This document shows, piece after piece, positions 1 through 8,444 of a stretch of DNA of 64,000 nt; position 1 is the stretch's first letter, and every line of letters starts with the position of its first letter. The stretch is from JAFIFT01 sp020051095. Its GTDB lineage: Bacteria > Pseudomonadota > Gammaproteobacteria > Legionellales > Legionellaceae. Location: positions 186,001 through 250,000 of the forward strand of contig NZ_CAXMZT010000002.1 of NCBI RefSeq assembly GCF_964199965.1. The letters run 5' to 3'. The notes under the pieces were generated by a model. That model worked only from the letters and a program-made list of their open reading frames with translations, made no database searches and was not told where the DNA came from. A program made the position numbers and the translations under genes.

Positions 1-1
1 T

Positions 2-2356
2 GCCATTAACTTTGTGGCGCCAATTACTATGCCCAAATTTAGCTTTACTGAATCGATCTTTCCATCACCAGCCAGTGCCATCTACTATCAGGCGGATGAT
101 ATTTTAGGTTGGTTATCGATTGATTTAGACACGCAAGGTATGCTGATAAAGCGTTATCAAATGATCATTGTGACGATTTTTATTATCTTGCTAGGTCTAT
201 TATTAAGCTTGTCCATTCATTACTTCTTATCCAAACGTATTTATTTACCAGTTAACCGTTTGCGCCGAAGCATGAAGCAGATTTTGAGTAATGAATTTGA
301 AACAAAAATTATTGCAGATAGCCCCGGGGAATTTGGCATCATCGAACAAGGATGTAAGCACCTGCAGCAGCAATATATCAAGTCGGTCCGAGAAATGACG
401 CAAAATATTGAGCAAGAAACGTCCGATCTACAACAAAGTCTCGAATTATTAGAAGAAAAAAATATCGAACTATCCCTCGAGAAAAAACGTTGGGAAGAAA
501 AATGTCGCCAAAAATCGGAATTCATCGCCAACATGAGCCATGAAATCCGTACTCCCATGAATGGCGTCATTGGCTTTACTAACGTGCTATTAGAAACACG
601 ATTAGATGCCTTGCAACTGGATTATGTGAAAACCATTCGATCATCATCGCAAGATTTACTCAGCATTATCAATGACATCCTTGATTTCACAAAAATTGAT
701 GCAGGAAAACTATTGTTAGACTGTATCCCTGTTGATCTACGCGGTTGTATTGATGATGTTCTGACCTTGATATCCCCCAATGCCAATAAGAAAAGCATTG
801 ATTTGATTCCTTCAACTGAACAAAATGTTCCCATGAAAGTGCTGGGCGACCCCTTCAGAATCAAACAAATTCTCAGTAATTTAATTAGCAACGCGGTTAA
901 ATTTACTGAAAGTGGTTATGTGATTGTCCGCACTAAAGTCATTGGTGAAGATGATACCCACTACCATATCCAAATCTCCGTAGAAGATACAGGCATTGGC
1001 ATATCCAAAGAAGATCAAACCAGGCTGTTTAATGCCTTCAATCAAGCAGACACCAGCATTACCAGACGATTTGGCGGCACCGGATTAGGTCTGGTCATAT
1101 GCAAAAAACTTGCTGAAGCCATGCAAGGCAAAATTTCGATAACCAGCCGCCTTAACCATGGCTCTACCTTTGATGTTTCTATCAAATGTGAAAAATTTGC
1201 TGCTTATGAAATTGAAAAACAACAATCCCATCGATTTAGCAGTCTTAAAGCGATTTGTTTTGATGAAAACCCACTCTACTTAGAATCAATGATTAATGGA
1301 TTGGGGTTATGGGGAATCGAATCAAAGCCGATTAAAGATATTAAAAATCTAGAAAAAATGCTTACACAAAGCAATCACTACCATCTCGCTTTAATCAATC
1401 TCGGCTTAGGCCAAGAAAGAACACTCGCAGCAATGATTAAAGCATCAGAGATTCCGGTGATATTGATCTCTAAGACCTTAATCCATAACCCTGAATCATT
1501 AGGTGCGAGAGCTTTCTTATTCAAACCAATTGGCATTCAAAAGTTGCATGATGTCATTGATGAGGTGATTTACAAACAACAACCCAAACCCATCGAAGAT
1601 AACAAAAACCAATTACAAACATTACGTGACACATTACAAACCATTCAACCCAACATTCTTATCGCTGAGGATAACCCGGTTAATCGAATGCTACTCAATT
1701 CGTTATTACAAGATAAAGCGTCCATCGAACCGGTTAATGACGGTGGTCATGCGGTGAAGCTATGTCAAACCAAACGGTATGATATGATTCTGTTGGACTT
1801 ACAAATGCCCAAGTTAAACGGGTTAGAAGCCGCCCAACAGATTCGGCAAACTTGCCTACTTAACCGTCAAACACCCATCATCATTATTAGCGCCAATACC
1901 AATGACATCGCTTCCGAAAACCTCCGCCAAATTGGCATTGCCGATTGCTTGCAAAAACCAGTGGATGAGGCACATCTTCTTCAGGCAGTCCTTGATAACT
2001 TAGAAAGTGAACCCCATGTAGTCATTGATTGGCAATTATGCCTACAAAAAGTCTCTGGTAACCAAAATCTCGCTGAAGATTTTCTTAAAAAATTTATTGA
2101 AGAATTAGCGTTGCAAGTAGACGAGTTTAGCGAACTCTATAAAAAACAGGATATTAAAGGAATCGGGCAATTAGCGCATAAGATTCATGGCGCTTGCTGT
2201 TTTTGCGGGGTGCCGAAGCTACAAAATTATATTGTTGAACTCGAAAATGCAGCTGCCAAAGCTAAAAAGCTTGAACAACTCACGACAATCTATGAAAAAG
2301 TGATACTATCTATGCATGAAGTCATTAGTGAGTTTCAAAAATTAAATCAATGTTAA
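2..2356 (+). CDS. letS: Tripartite hybrid sensor histidine kinase (LetS/BarA type), 5' partial
   Basis: Membrane kinase that would phosphorylate a LetA/UvrY/GacA-type regulator. The frame is open to the left edge, so the N-terminus is outside the window; the GTG at 14 is only the first possible start in view. Counting from that GTG: a membrane helix at about 48-70, HAMP at about 71-120, a coiled coil to about 165, a HisKA H-box (SHEIRTPMNG) with phospho-acceptor His176, and HATPase boxes QILSNLISNAVKFT, VEDTGIGIS and FGGTGLGL. A degenerate receiver (about 410-525) has Asn-Leu-Gly where the Asp should be. A second receiver is intact (EDNPVNR, Asp595 in LLDLQMP), and an Hpt domain has His722 in LAHKIHG. 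The order HAMP-HK-REC-Hpt is that of BarA/GacS/LetS. In Legionella LetS controls the switch to the transmissive phase; the symbol assumes a Legionella host. Confidence 0.9.
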   Translation, partial: AINFVAPITMPKFSFTESIFPSPASAIYYQADDILGWLSIDLDTQGMLIKRYQMIIVTIFIILLGLLLSLSIHYFLSKRIYLPVNRLRRSMKQILSNEFETKIIADSPGEFGIIEQGCKHLQQQYIKSVREMTQNIEQETSDLQQSLELLEEKNIELSLEKKRWEEKCRQKSEFIANMSHEIRTPMNGVIGFTNVLLETRLDALQLDYVKTIRSSSQDLLSIINDILDFTKIDAGKLLLDCIPVDLRGCIDDVLTLISPNANKKSIDLIPSTEQNVPMKVLGDPFRIKQILSNLISNAVKFTESGYVIVRTKVIGEDDTHYHIQISVEDTGIGISKEDQTRLFNAFNQADTSITRRFGGTGLGLVICKKLAEAMQGKISITSRLNHGSTFDVSIKCEKFAAYEIEKQQSHRFSSLKAICFDENPLYLESMINGLGLWGIESKPIKDIKNLEKMLTQSNHYHLALINLGLGQERTLAAMIKASEIPVILISKTLIHNPESLGARAFLFKPIGIQKLHDVIDEVIYKQQPKPIEDNKNQLQTLRDTLQTIQPNILIAEDNPVNRMLLNSLLQDKASIEPVNDGGHAVKLCQTKRYDMILLDLQMPKLNGLEAAQQIRQTCLLNRQTPIIIISANTNDIASENLRQIGIADCLQKPVDEAHLLQAVLDNLESEPHVVIDWQLCLQKVSGNQNLAEDFLKKFIEELALQVDEFSELYKKQDIKGIGQLAHKIHGACCFCGVPKLQNYIVELENAAAKAKKLEQLTTIYEKVILSMHEVISEFQKLNQC

Positions 2357-2357
2357 A

Positions 2358-2387
2358 TGGTCAACAAATCAAACTACATGGTATAAT
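2358..2387 (+). promoter_or_regulatory. Putative sigma70 promoter of parE
   Basis: A consensus -10 TATAAT (2382-2387) is preceded by TG one base upstream (extended -10). A weak -35 TGGTCA (2358-2363) lies 18 bp away. The element starts just after the letS stop and 35 nt before the parE ATG. Seen in sequence; activity is inferred. Confidence 0.5.
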
Positions 2388-2422
2388 GTTATACAGTTTT
2401 TTTTCGATGGAGCATAAACACG

Positions 2423-4303
2423 ATGACCGAGACATATAATGCCGAAGCAATTGAGGTTCTGAGTGGCCTCGAACCGGTAAAACGACGCCCCGGCATGTAT
2501 ACCGACACCACTCGGCCCAACCACTTAGCTCAAGAAGTCATCGATAACAGTGTTGATGAAGTGATAGCTGGTCATGCGCAACATATCGTTGTTGTCTTAC
2601 ATGATGATGGTTCCATTGAAGTTGAGGATGATGGACGTGGGATGCCGGTGGATATCCATCCAGAATTGGGCGTCAGCGGCGTTGAAGTCATTATGACGAA
2701 ATTACATGCGGGTGGAAAGTTCTCCGGCAAAAACTATACCTTCTCAGGTGGTCTGCATGGCGTGGGTGTTTCTGTTGTGAATGCCCTTTCGCAACGACTG
2801 GAAGTGACCATACGGCGCAATGGTGTTGTCTATCAAATGGCGTTTGCCAATGGAGATAAGCTTCTTGAACTCAATGAGATAGGCACAACTGCTAAACGAG
2901 ACACCGGCACAACCATACGTTTTTGGCCCGATCCCAGTTATTTTGATAGTCCCAAAATTGCCGTCAAAGCCTTGATTCATAATTTGCGTGCCAAAGCGGT
3001 TCTTTGTCCTGGGTTGTCAATGACATTCATTAATAAGGCAACAGAAGAAGAACATCATTGGTGTTATGAGTCAGGACTAACCGAGTATTTGCTGCAGTCT
3101 CTCGAGAGCGAGTTCATTCCAGCCGAACCACTTTCAGGTTCCTATACAAGCGACGATGCAACAGTTGATTGGGTTTGTTTGTGGTCAACCAATACCAATG
3201 CCAACGTGAATGAGAGTTATGTCAACTTAATTCCCACCATTCAAGGAGGAACGCATGTCAACGGACTACGAAGTGGTTTGCATGACGCGTTATCGTCATT
3301 TTGTGAATTGCATAGTCTATTGCCTCGAGGCGTCAAACTAACCGCTGATGATTTATGGGAACCCTGTCAGTACATCTTATCCGTCAAGATGAAAGAGCCC
3401 CAATTCGCAGGTCAAACGAAAGAGCGATTAAGTTCGCGACAAATCGCCTCGGTGGTTAACATCGCGGTGAAAGATGCCTTTGCTTTATGGCTTAATCAGC
3501 ACCGAACACAAGCAGAAGAAATAGCGCAAATGGCCATTGAGCGCGCCCAAAAACGCCTTCGACAAGCCAAACAAGTTGCTCGTAAACGAGTAAGCCAAGG
3601 CCCTGCTCTCCCAGGCAAATTAGCCGATTGTATGCAGCAAGACTTATCCTCCACCGAGTTATTTTTAGTAGAAGGTGATTCTGCGGGAGGGTCTGCAAAA
3701 CAAGCAAGAAATAAAGATTTTCAAGCCATCCTTCCCTTACGAGGAAAGATTCTTAATGCTTGGGAAGTTGATTCAGCCCACGTATTATCGTCACAGGAAA
3801 TTCATGACATCGCCGTTGCCATTGGTGTTGATCCAGCTTCCGATAACATCGAAGGCTTACGTTATGGAAAAATTTGTATCTTGGCTGATGCCGATTCCGA
3901 TGGTGCTCACATCGCCACCCTTATTTGTGCATTATTTATGAAACACTTCCGCATCTTGGTAGAACGGGGACACATTTATGTTGCCATGCCACCCTTATAC
4001 CGAATTGATGCCGGTAAAGCAGTTCATTATGCGCTTGATGATACCGAAAAAGAAGCGATCCTTGACCAGCTGAAAAATGGTAAAGCCAAAATTAATGTCC
4101 AACGCTTTAAAGGGTTAGGTGAAATGAACCCCATGCAATTACGCGAAACAACCATGGATCCCGATACAAGAAGACTGGTACAACTCACCCTCGATGATTT
4201 TGATAGTTGTTCGCAAATCATGGATATGATGCTTGCCAAAAAGCGAGCGGGCGACCGCAAACAATGGTTAGAAGACAAAGGCGATCTGGCTGAAGTGATT
4301 TAG
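2423..4303 (+). CDS. parE: DNA topoisomerase IV subunit B (ParE)
   Basis: ATPase subunit of topoisomerase IV, which decatenates daughter chromosomes together with ParC (not in this window). The N-terminal GHKL ATPase shows EVIDNSVDE, DDGRGMPVD and the glycine-rich lid SGGLHGVGVSVVNALS. A GyrB/ParE transducer domain follows, then the TOPRIM domain with VEGDSAGGSAKQ and the acidic cluster DADSDGAH, then LQRFKGLGEMNP-like residues near the C-terminus. At 626 residues it is ParE length and lacks the insertion of gammaproteobacterial GyrB (about 800 residues). The start is the ATG after GGAGCATAAACACG. It is monocistronic, with its own promoter-like element upstream. Confidence 0.95.
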   Translation: MTETYNAEAIEVLSGLEPVKRRPGMYTDTTRPNHLAQEVIDNSVDEVIAGHAQHIVVVLHDDGSIEVEDDGRGMPVDIHPELGVSGVEVIMTKLHAGGKFSGKNYTFSGGLHGVGVSVVNALSQRLEVTIRRNGVVYQMAFANGDKLLELNEIGTTAKRDTGTTIRFWPDPSYFDSPKIAVKALIHNLRAKAVLCPGLSMTFINKATEEEHHWCYESGLTEYLLQSLESEFIPAEPLSGSYTSDDATVDWVCLWSTNTNANVNESYVNLIPTIQGGTHVNGLRSGLHDALSSFCELHSLLPRGVKLTADDLWEPCQYILSVKMKEPQFAGQTKERLSSRQIASVVNIAVKDAFALWLNQHRTQAEEIAQMAIERAQKRLRQAKQVARKRVSQGPALPGKLADCMQQDLSSTELFLVEGDSAGGSAKQARNKDFQAILPLRGKILNAWEVDSAHVLSSQEIHDIAVAIGVDPASDNIEGLRYGKICILADADSDGAHIATLICALFMKHFRILVERGHIYVAMPPLYRIDAGKAVHYALDDTEKEAILDQLKNGKAKINVQRFKGLGEMNPMQLRETTMDPDTRRLVQLTLDDFDSCSQIMDMMLAKKRAGDRKQWLEDKGDLAEVI

Positions 4304-4358
4304 GTATTTATCTGATAAGGATTTACTCATTCGAACAATAGGGTGAGAGCCCGACCCT

Positions 4359-4571
4359 GAGGGATAGACACTTTTTTTTAAAACATAGTATTCGTATCAT
4401 CTATTGGCATAATATTTAATCCGACGTCCCTCGGCTTGTCCGCGGGATCCAAGGATTTCGACCAATATGTTGTTATTTAGTGTAGACAAAAAGTTCTGGA
4501 TACCGCGGACAAGCCGCGGTACGTCGGCGTTTGAGGATAAGCCTAAGTTTAAAAAAAAGTGTCTCTCCCTC
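4359..4571. repeat. MITE-like nested inverted repeat, 213 bp
   Basis: The outer arms at 4359-4380 and 4550-4571 are 22 bp and differ at one base (GAGGGATAGACAC plus a T run, against its complement). Inside them a second inverted repeat pairs about 4421-4453 with 4496-4527, built around CGGCTTGTCCGCGG and CCGCGGACAAGCCG. The whole can fold into a long two-part hairpin. A 63-residue frame on the minus strand (4397-4588) is only the translation of this repeat. No transposase is present. The inner arm resembles palindromic repeats that I recall as common in intracellular gammaproteobacteria and rickettsiae. Family assignment and copy number are unknown. Confidence 0.7.
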
Positions 4572-4860
4572 AATGGACATCGTACCATCCATTAAATACT
4601 AAAGTTACTATTAAAATGTTGTTCAACACCTCAGTTCCTGGACCCTCCTCATAAAGCGGAGGGCGACGTTCTTGGGTTATTACTAGGATTTGATAACCAA
4701 AAAGATTTCATAAATAAATCCTGGTTTCTAGTGCGGAATAACAGATGTATATATATTTACCTTCGTTGGGTATTAACAAAACATCATTGTGTTGATATTT
4801 ACTCCGCCACAATTACCCGACCCTAATAAATTACACCATTGTGGCAATAAAGTTCTGTTC
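4572..4860. other. Non-coding gap with small hairpins
   Basis: No credible gene is seen. The stretch contains a hairpin CCCTCC/GGAGGG (4643-4663), a GGTTAT/ATAACC pair (4675-4698) and the A+T-rich promoter region of the next gene. Confidence 0.5.
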
Positions 4861-4866
4861 TATAAT
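4861..4866 (+). promoter_or_regulatory. Consensus -10 of the Cys-rich protein gene
   Basis: TATAAT lies 28 nt before the ATG at 4895. Only a weak -35 (TTGTGG, 4839-4844, spacing 16) can be seen. An AAGGA ribosome-binding site follows at about 4885-4890. Confidence 0.45.
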
Positions 4867-4894
4867 ATATCTATGACCACAATCAAGGACACTG

Positions 4895-5242
4895 ATGAAA
4901 TGGGTTATGTTTATTTTGATGCTAGTTTGCTTCAACAAACTAGCAACTGCGGAAAATGTGTTCCTGGCAACAACTGTTTCAAGCCAAGGAAACCAACATC
5001 AGTGTCAAATGATTAAATCTGAAAATTGTCGATATTTAAAATGTCGTTCCTCATCAACAAGAAGGTGTGAACAAGACTGTATCACGGAGGCAAAATCGAA
5101 CTGTGCCTCCAATAGTCAAATCAGTGTTCGCGATTTTTGTCTAAACCAAAAACTAAGGCAGTGCGTAGAGGTAACCTGCTTCCATTCAAGACAAAGAAAC
5201 TGTGCTACCAATTGTTTAAATTCAGCTTTGTCTGAATGTTAA
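4895..5242 (+). CDS. Small secreted cysteine-rich protein of unknown function
   Basis: A protein of 115 residues. Residues 1-19 (hydrophobic core FILMLVCF, then LATA before ENV) form a convincing Sec signal peptide with an A-x-A-like cleavage site. The mature part has more than a dozen Cys, mostly as C-x3-C and C-x2/3-C units in two similar halves (about 38-67 and 80-115), for example CRYLKC, CEQDC, CVEVTC and CATNC. This suggests a disulfide-bonded twin repeat, hence a periplasmic or exported location. I do not recognise the family. The start is set by AAGGA 5-9 nt upstream. An overlapping frame from 4789 lacks these features and is rejected. Confidence 0.7.
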   Translation: MKWVMFILMLVCFNKLATAENVFLATTVSSQGNQHQCQMIKSENCRYLKCRSSSTRRCEQDCITEAKSNCASNSQISVRDFCLNQKLRQCVEVTCFHSRQRNCATNCLNSALSEC

Positions 5243-5457
5243 TGAACACATAAATTAAATACGATAGCAAAATATGCAATCCGTAAAAGCCAACAACTGT
5301 TTCCAATCTATTTACATTTTTTTTAGTTTGGGCCTTTTTAAATTGTAATCTGCTATTAATTTAGCCTTATATTGAGTTTGGTCGGCTAATCAGCTTAAGA
5401 TAAGCACTTCTAATTCATTGGGGAGATGTTCTTGCTAAAGTAGATAGCAGTGTTAGA

Positions 5458-5787
5458 GTGTTTGCAAAGGAAAATTATATCCACGTTAAAACGTTAAGTA
5501 ATGACCTCAAAGATCATGATGACATTCATCCTGAAAACACGATTACCTATTTACCCTCCCGTTCAAGTTCTTTGGTTGGAAAACTGTTGACGTTAAAAAA
5601 GAAAAACCCCGATGCGTATGAAAATTTCTTACAAGGGAAGTTAATTATAAACGAAGCCAGGGTGAAAACGCCCAGGAAACAAGTACAACCTATTGAAGCT
5701 GTTAAGAGTAAATTTTTCAATTTGTCTAAATCCGATCGACAAGCATTCTTGGAATGGCTCGAACATGAAAAAGAAAATCTTGATTAA
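5458..5787 (+). CDS. Hypothetical protein, possibly the 3' remnant of a longer gene
   Basis: A hydrophilic frame of 109 residues with a GTG start but no visible Shine-Dalgarno sequence. The frame stays open upstream to a stop at 5401, and the residues there (HWGDVLAKVDSSVR running into VFAKENYIHV) look protein-like. The true gene may therefore have been longer and lost its 5' part. A segment LVGKLLTLKKKNPDAYENF followed by GKLIINEARVK resembles helix-rich DNA-binding or partition-type C-termini, but I cannot name a family. It sits alone between palindromic repeats, in a stretch that looks eroded. Confidence 0.4.
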   Translation: MFAKENYIHVKTLSNDLKDHDDIHPENTITYLPSRSSSLVGKLLTLKKKNPDAYENFLQGKLIINEARVKTPRKQVQPIEAVKSKFFNLSKSDRQAFLEWLEHEKENLD

Positions 5788-5895
5788 CATTTGCACTGGA
5801 GCACATGGATTTGTATTATTGGTAAAGTGCCACTTTCAAATTGATTCACTTAGCTCTTAACGAACGTCGCATTCTGTTTTATATTTGAGTACCCC

Positions 5896-6053
5896 GGTCT
5901 TCTGGACTGCTTCGCTTTGCTCACAGCGACGAGGAAGTCCGTTCGAGACGTTTTACAGGTCCTGTATAAAGGCTCGGAATGACAGCAAGTTTAGCTATAT
6001 TCAAAAAGTGAAGACACTCGAGGACCAGAGCCCGACACTGAGGAAGAGACCAG
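5896..6053. repeat. Palindromic repeat cluster upstream of csaA
   Basis: A hairpin with imperfect arms lies at 5905-5942 (GGACTGCTTCGCT against AGCGACGAGGAAGTCC). Next comes TAAAGGCTCGGAATGACAGC, a phrase typical of dispersed palindromes. The block 6025-6053 (AGAGCCCGACACTGAGGA and what follows) is nearly the same as 4343-4371 at the left edge of the 4.36-kb element (AGAGCCCGACCCTGAGGG). The two loci thus share a repeated unit of about 27 bp. No coding capacity is credible here. Confidence 0.5.
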
Positions 6054-6089
6054 CTCTTTGTATATATTGCAGTTTTTGGAGTAATCATT

Positions 6090-6425
6090 ATGACTATTAG
6101 CTTAGAAGATTTTGAAAAAGTTGAACTTAGAACTGGTACAGTCATTAAAGCAGAGCGCTTTCCTAAAGCTCGCAATCCTTCTTATAAAATATGGGTAGAC
6201 TTTGGTGAAGCAATTGGCACTTTACAAACATCAGCACAAGTGACTGCCCATTACACCCCTGAACAATTAGTCGGTAAACAGGTCGTTGGCTGTATCAACT
6301 TAGGTGAGCGTAACATTGCGGGCTTTATGTCACAGTTTTTACTCGTTGGATTTTCAGATGACCACGGTGACATTGTCTTATGCTCAGTAGATAAGCCTGT
6401 ACAGAATGGAATGAAGTTGCATTAA
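6090..6425 (+). CDS. csaA: CsaA-like tRNA-binding domain protein
   Basis: A protein of 111 residues consisting of a single tRNA-binding OB fold (EMAP-II/Trbp111 type). The diagnostic parts are an N-terminal DFEKVELRTGTVIKAERFPKA, central KQVVGCINLGERNIAGFMSQ and C-terminal VKP/VQNGMKL-like ending. CsaA proteins act as homodimers that bind tRNA or as export-related chaperones, and the exact role is unsettled. Length is normal for CsaA/YgjH. The ATG follows TTGGAGTAATCATT, a good ribosome-binding site. It stands alone, with no operon partner. Confidence 0.85.
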   Translation: MTISLEDFEKVELRTGTVIKAERFPKARNPSYKIWVDFGEAIGTLQTSAQVTAHYTPEQLVGKQVVGCINLGERNIAGFMSQFLLVGFSDDHGDIVLCSVDKPVQNGMKLH

Positions 6426-6681
6426 TTGTCATCAGAGCTTGTCAATTGCAATTAAGTATGCAGTGGTGCCGAATTAGACTTGCTATTTTCATTGAAAGAA
6501 ATTCCATCTCAAACTTCTTAGCGAAATGATTTAGACGCTAAAAATACCGTTTACGACTTTATTCATACCTAGGTCCCTATTGCTTCTGCAATTGACATTG
6601 TTTCTAATGCCACATAGCGGTATACTTTTCCACTGATAAGAAAGCTTGTCGGGCCAAGGCCCAGCTAACCAATATACCACT

Positions 6682-6981
6682 ATGAAAATTTCAAAAGAAC
6701 AGTTACATCACCTTGCCCAACTGGCTGGGTTAGAAATTCAAGAAACGTTAGAAGACCACTTAACCGATGATCTGCAATCCATTATTGGATTTATGGATGC
6801 CTTAATTCAGGTTGATACCCAAGGGGTCGCCCCGCTTTGCCATCCCAGTGATATATCGCATCAACCGCTACGACCCGATAGAGCAAAAGACCAAAATTGG
6901 CAAGCGGAAATGGCCCAACAAGCCCCTGATTTTGAAAAAGGTTACTATTTGGTCCCTAAAGTAATTGAGTCGGAGTCATAA
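6682..6981 (+). CDS. gatC: Asp/Glu-tRNA(Asn/Gln) amidotransferase subunit C
   Basis: Small subunit of the heterotrimeric GatCAB enzyme that amidates misacylated Glu-tRNA(Gln) or Asp-tRNA(Asn). GatC clamps GatA and GatB together. The 99 residues from the ATG at 6682 match the usual GatC length and begin with the typical KISKEQLHHLAQLAGLEI. An upstream in-frame GTG (6646) would add 12 atypical residues and overlaps a GGGCCAAGGCCC hairpin (6650-6661), so it was not chosen. gatA starts 2 nt after the stop, forming a gatCAB operon. Confidence 0.9.
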   Translation: MKISKEQLHHLAQLAGLEIQETLEDHLTDDLQSIIGFMDALIQVDTQGVAPLCHPSDISHQPLRPDRAKDQNWQAEMAQQAPDFEKGYYLVPKVIESES

Positions 6982-6983
6982 GC

Positions 6984-8444
6984 ATGCATCACTTATCGAT
7001 TAAGCAATTGCAAGACGGCTTGAAGGAAAAAAAATTTTCTGCAACGGAACTGACCCAACATTATTTGCAACGGATAAAAGACCATTCACACCTCAATGCA
7101 CTGAACCAAGTATACGAACAACGGGCTTTGGCCGAGGCTAAACTCGCGGAAAAGCGCCTTCTTACCGATGAACACCCGCCCCTCACAGGGATCCCCTTAA
7201 TCCACAAGGATATCTTTTGCAGCAAAGAAGGGCTCACGACCTGTAGTTCAAAAATGTTAGAGAATTATGGTTCCCCCTTTAATGCAACGGTCGTTGATAA
7301 TCTGCAACAACAAGGCACCGTCCTTCTTGGCAAGGCCAACATGGATGAGTTTGCCATGGGATCCACCAATGAAAATAGCTATTTTGGTGCGGTAAAAAAT
7401 CCCTGGCATCTCTCGCATTCACCCGGTGGATCGTCTGGTGGTTCTGCGGCGGCCGTTGCAGCACGACTAGCCCCTTTCGCTACCGGCACAGACACGGGTG
7501 GTTCGATACGCCAACCAGCGGCCTGGTGCGGAGTAACTGGAATAAAGCCAACCTATGGCCAAGTATCCCGATGGGGTATTGTTGCGTTTGCTTCAAGCTT
7601 TGATCAAGCGGGTCCTATTGCCCCTTCGGCAGAAGACTGTGCCTTAGTGCTTAACGCGATGGCTTCAGCCGACGATAAAGACTCAACCTGTTTAAGACAC
7701 AATCGGACGGATTTTACTAGTCAACTGACTCAAAGCCTGGATGGCATCACCATTGGCTTACCGGATTGTTTTTTTGATGAAAAGACCAGTCCTGCAGTGA
7801 CAAAGCAAATCGAAGCAGCCATTGATGAATTTAAAAAAGCTGGGGCTAAAATTAAGGCAATTCCCTTAACACTTCAGCCCCACTGGGTACCTTGCTACTA
7901 TGTGTTAACCTCAGCAGAGGCCTCTTCCAATTTATCGCGATTTGATGGCGTTCGCTTTGGCCACCGAGCAAGTGATGTGAGCTCACTACAACAACTGATT
8001 ACGCGCACGCGAAGTGAAGGCTTTGGCCTTGAAGTGAAACGACGCATTCTAACAGGAACTTATGTGCTATCTGCCGGTTATTTTGATGCCTATTTTAACC
8101 AAGCCCTGAAAGTCAGACGGCTAATCCGTGATGAATTGATTGATGCATTAAACAAAGTTGATGTGATTGCAGGCCCTACTAGCCCGACGCTTCCCTTCGA
8201 AATTGGTAAACGCGATGAGGATCCGGTGAAAAATTACTTAGCGGACCTTTTTACAGTGGCTGCCAACTTAGCTGGATTGCCTGCCATCTCGATTCCTGTC
8301 GGATTTTCTCAAGGGTTACCCATTGGCATGCAGTTGATGGGTCGACCACTGCAAGAAGCCACCTTGTTACAAGTTGCCCATCAATATCAGCTAAGAACCG
8401 ATTGGCATCAGCAACAACCGGATAGTAAAGGAGCAGTCCTATGA
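6984..8444 (+). CDS. gatA: Asp/Glu-tRNA(Asn/Gln) amidotransferase subunit A
   Basis: The amidase subunit, which hydrolyses glutamine and channels the ammonia to GatB. It is 486 residues long, typical of GatA. The amidase-signature catalytic triad is visible as Lys in IPLIHKDIFC and the cis-Ser/Ser pair in the Gly/Ser-rich SPGGSSGGSAAAVAARLAP followed by GTDTGGSIRQPAA. It starts 2 nt after gatC, and its stop overlaps the gatB start by 4 nt (ATGA), which points to translational coupling. Confidence 0.95.
   Translation: MHHLSIKQLQDGLKEKKFSATELTQHYLQRIKDHSHLNALNQVYEQRALAEAKLAEKRLLTDEHPPLTGIPLIHKDIFCSKEGLTTCSSKMLENYGSPFNATVVDNLQQQGTVLLGKANMDEFAMGSTNENSYFGAVKNPWHLSHSPGGSSGGSAAAVAARLAPFATGTDTGGSIRQPAAWCGVTGIKPTYGQVSRWGIVAFASSFDQAGPIAPSAEDCALVLNAMASADDKDSTCLRHNRTDFTSQLTQSLDGITIGLPDCFFDEKTSPAVTKQIEAAIDEFKKAGAKIKAIPLTLQPHWVPCYYVLTSAEASSNLSRFDGVRFGHRASDVSSLQQLITRTRSEGFGLEVKRRILTGTYVLSAGYFDAYFNQALKVRRLIRDELIDALNKVDVIAGPTSPTLPFEIGKRDEDPVKNYLADLFTVAANLAGLPAISIPVGFSQGLPIGMQLMGRPLQEATLLQVAHQYQLRTDWHQQQPDSKGAVL

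Noticed and set aside
4397..4588. 63-residue minus-strand frame
   Set aside because: It is the translation of the nested palindrome and has no ribosome-binding site.
6591..6626. TTGACA and TATACT upstream of gatC as a promoter
   Set aside because: The two boxes are 24 bp apart, too far for sigma70.
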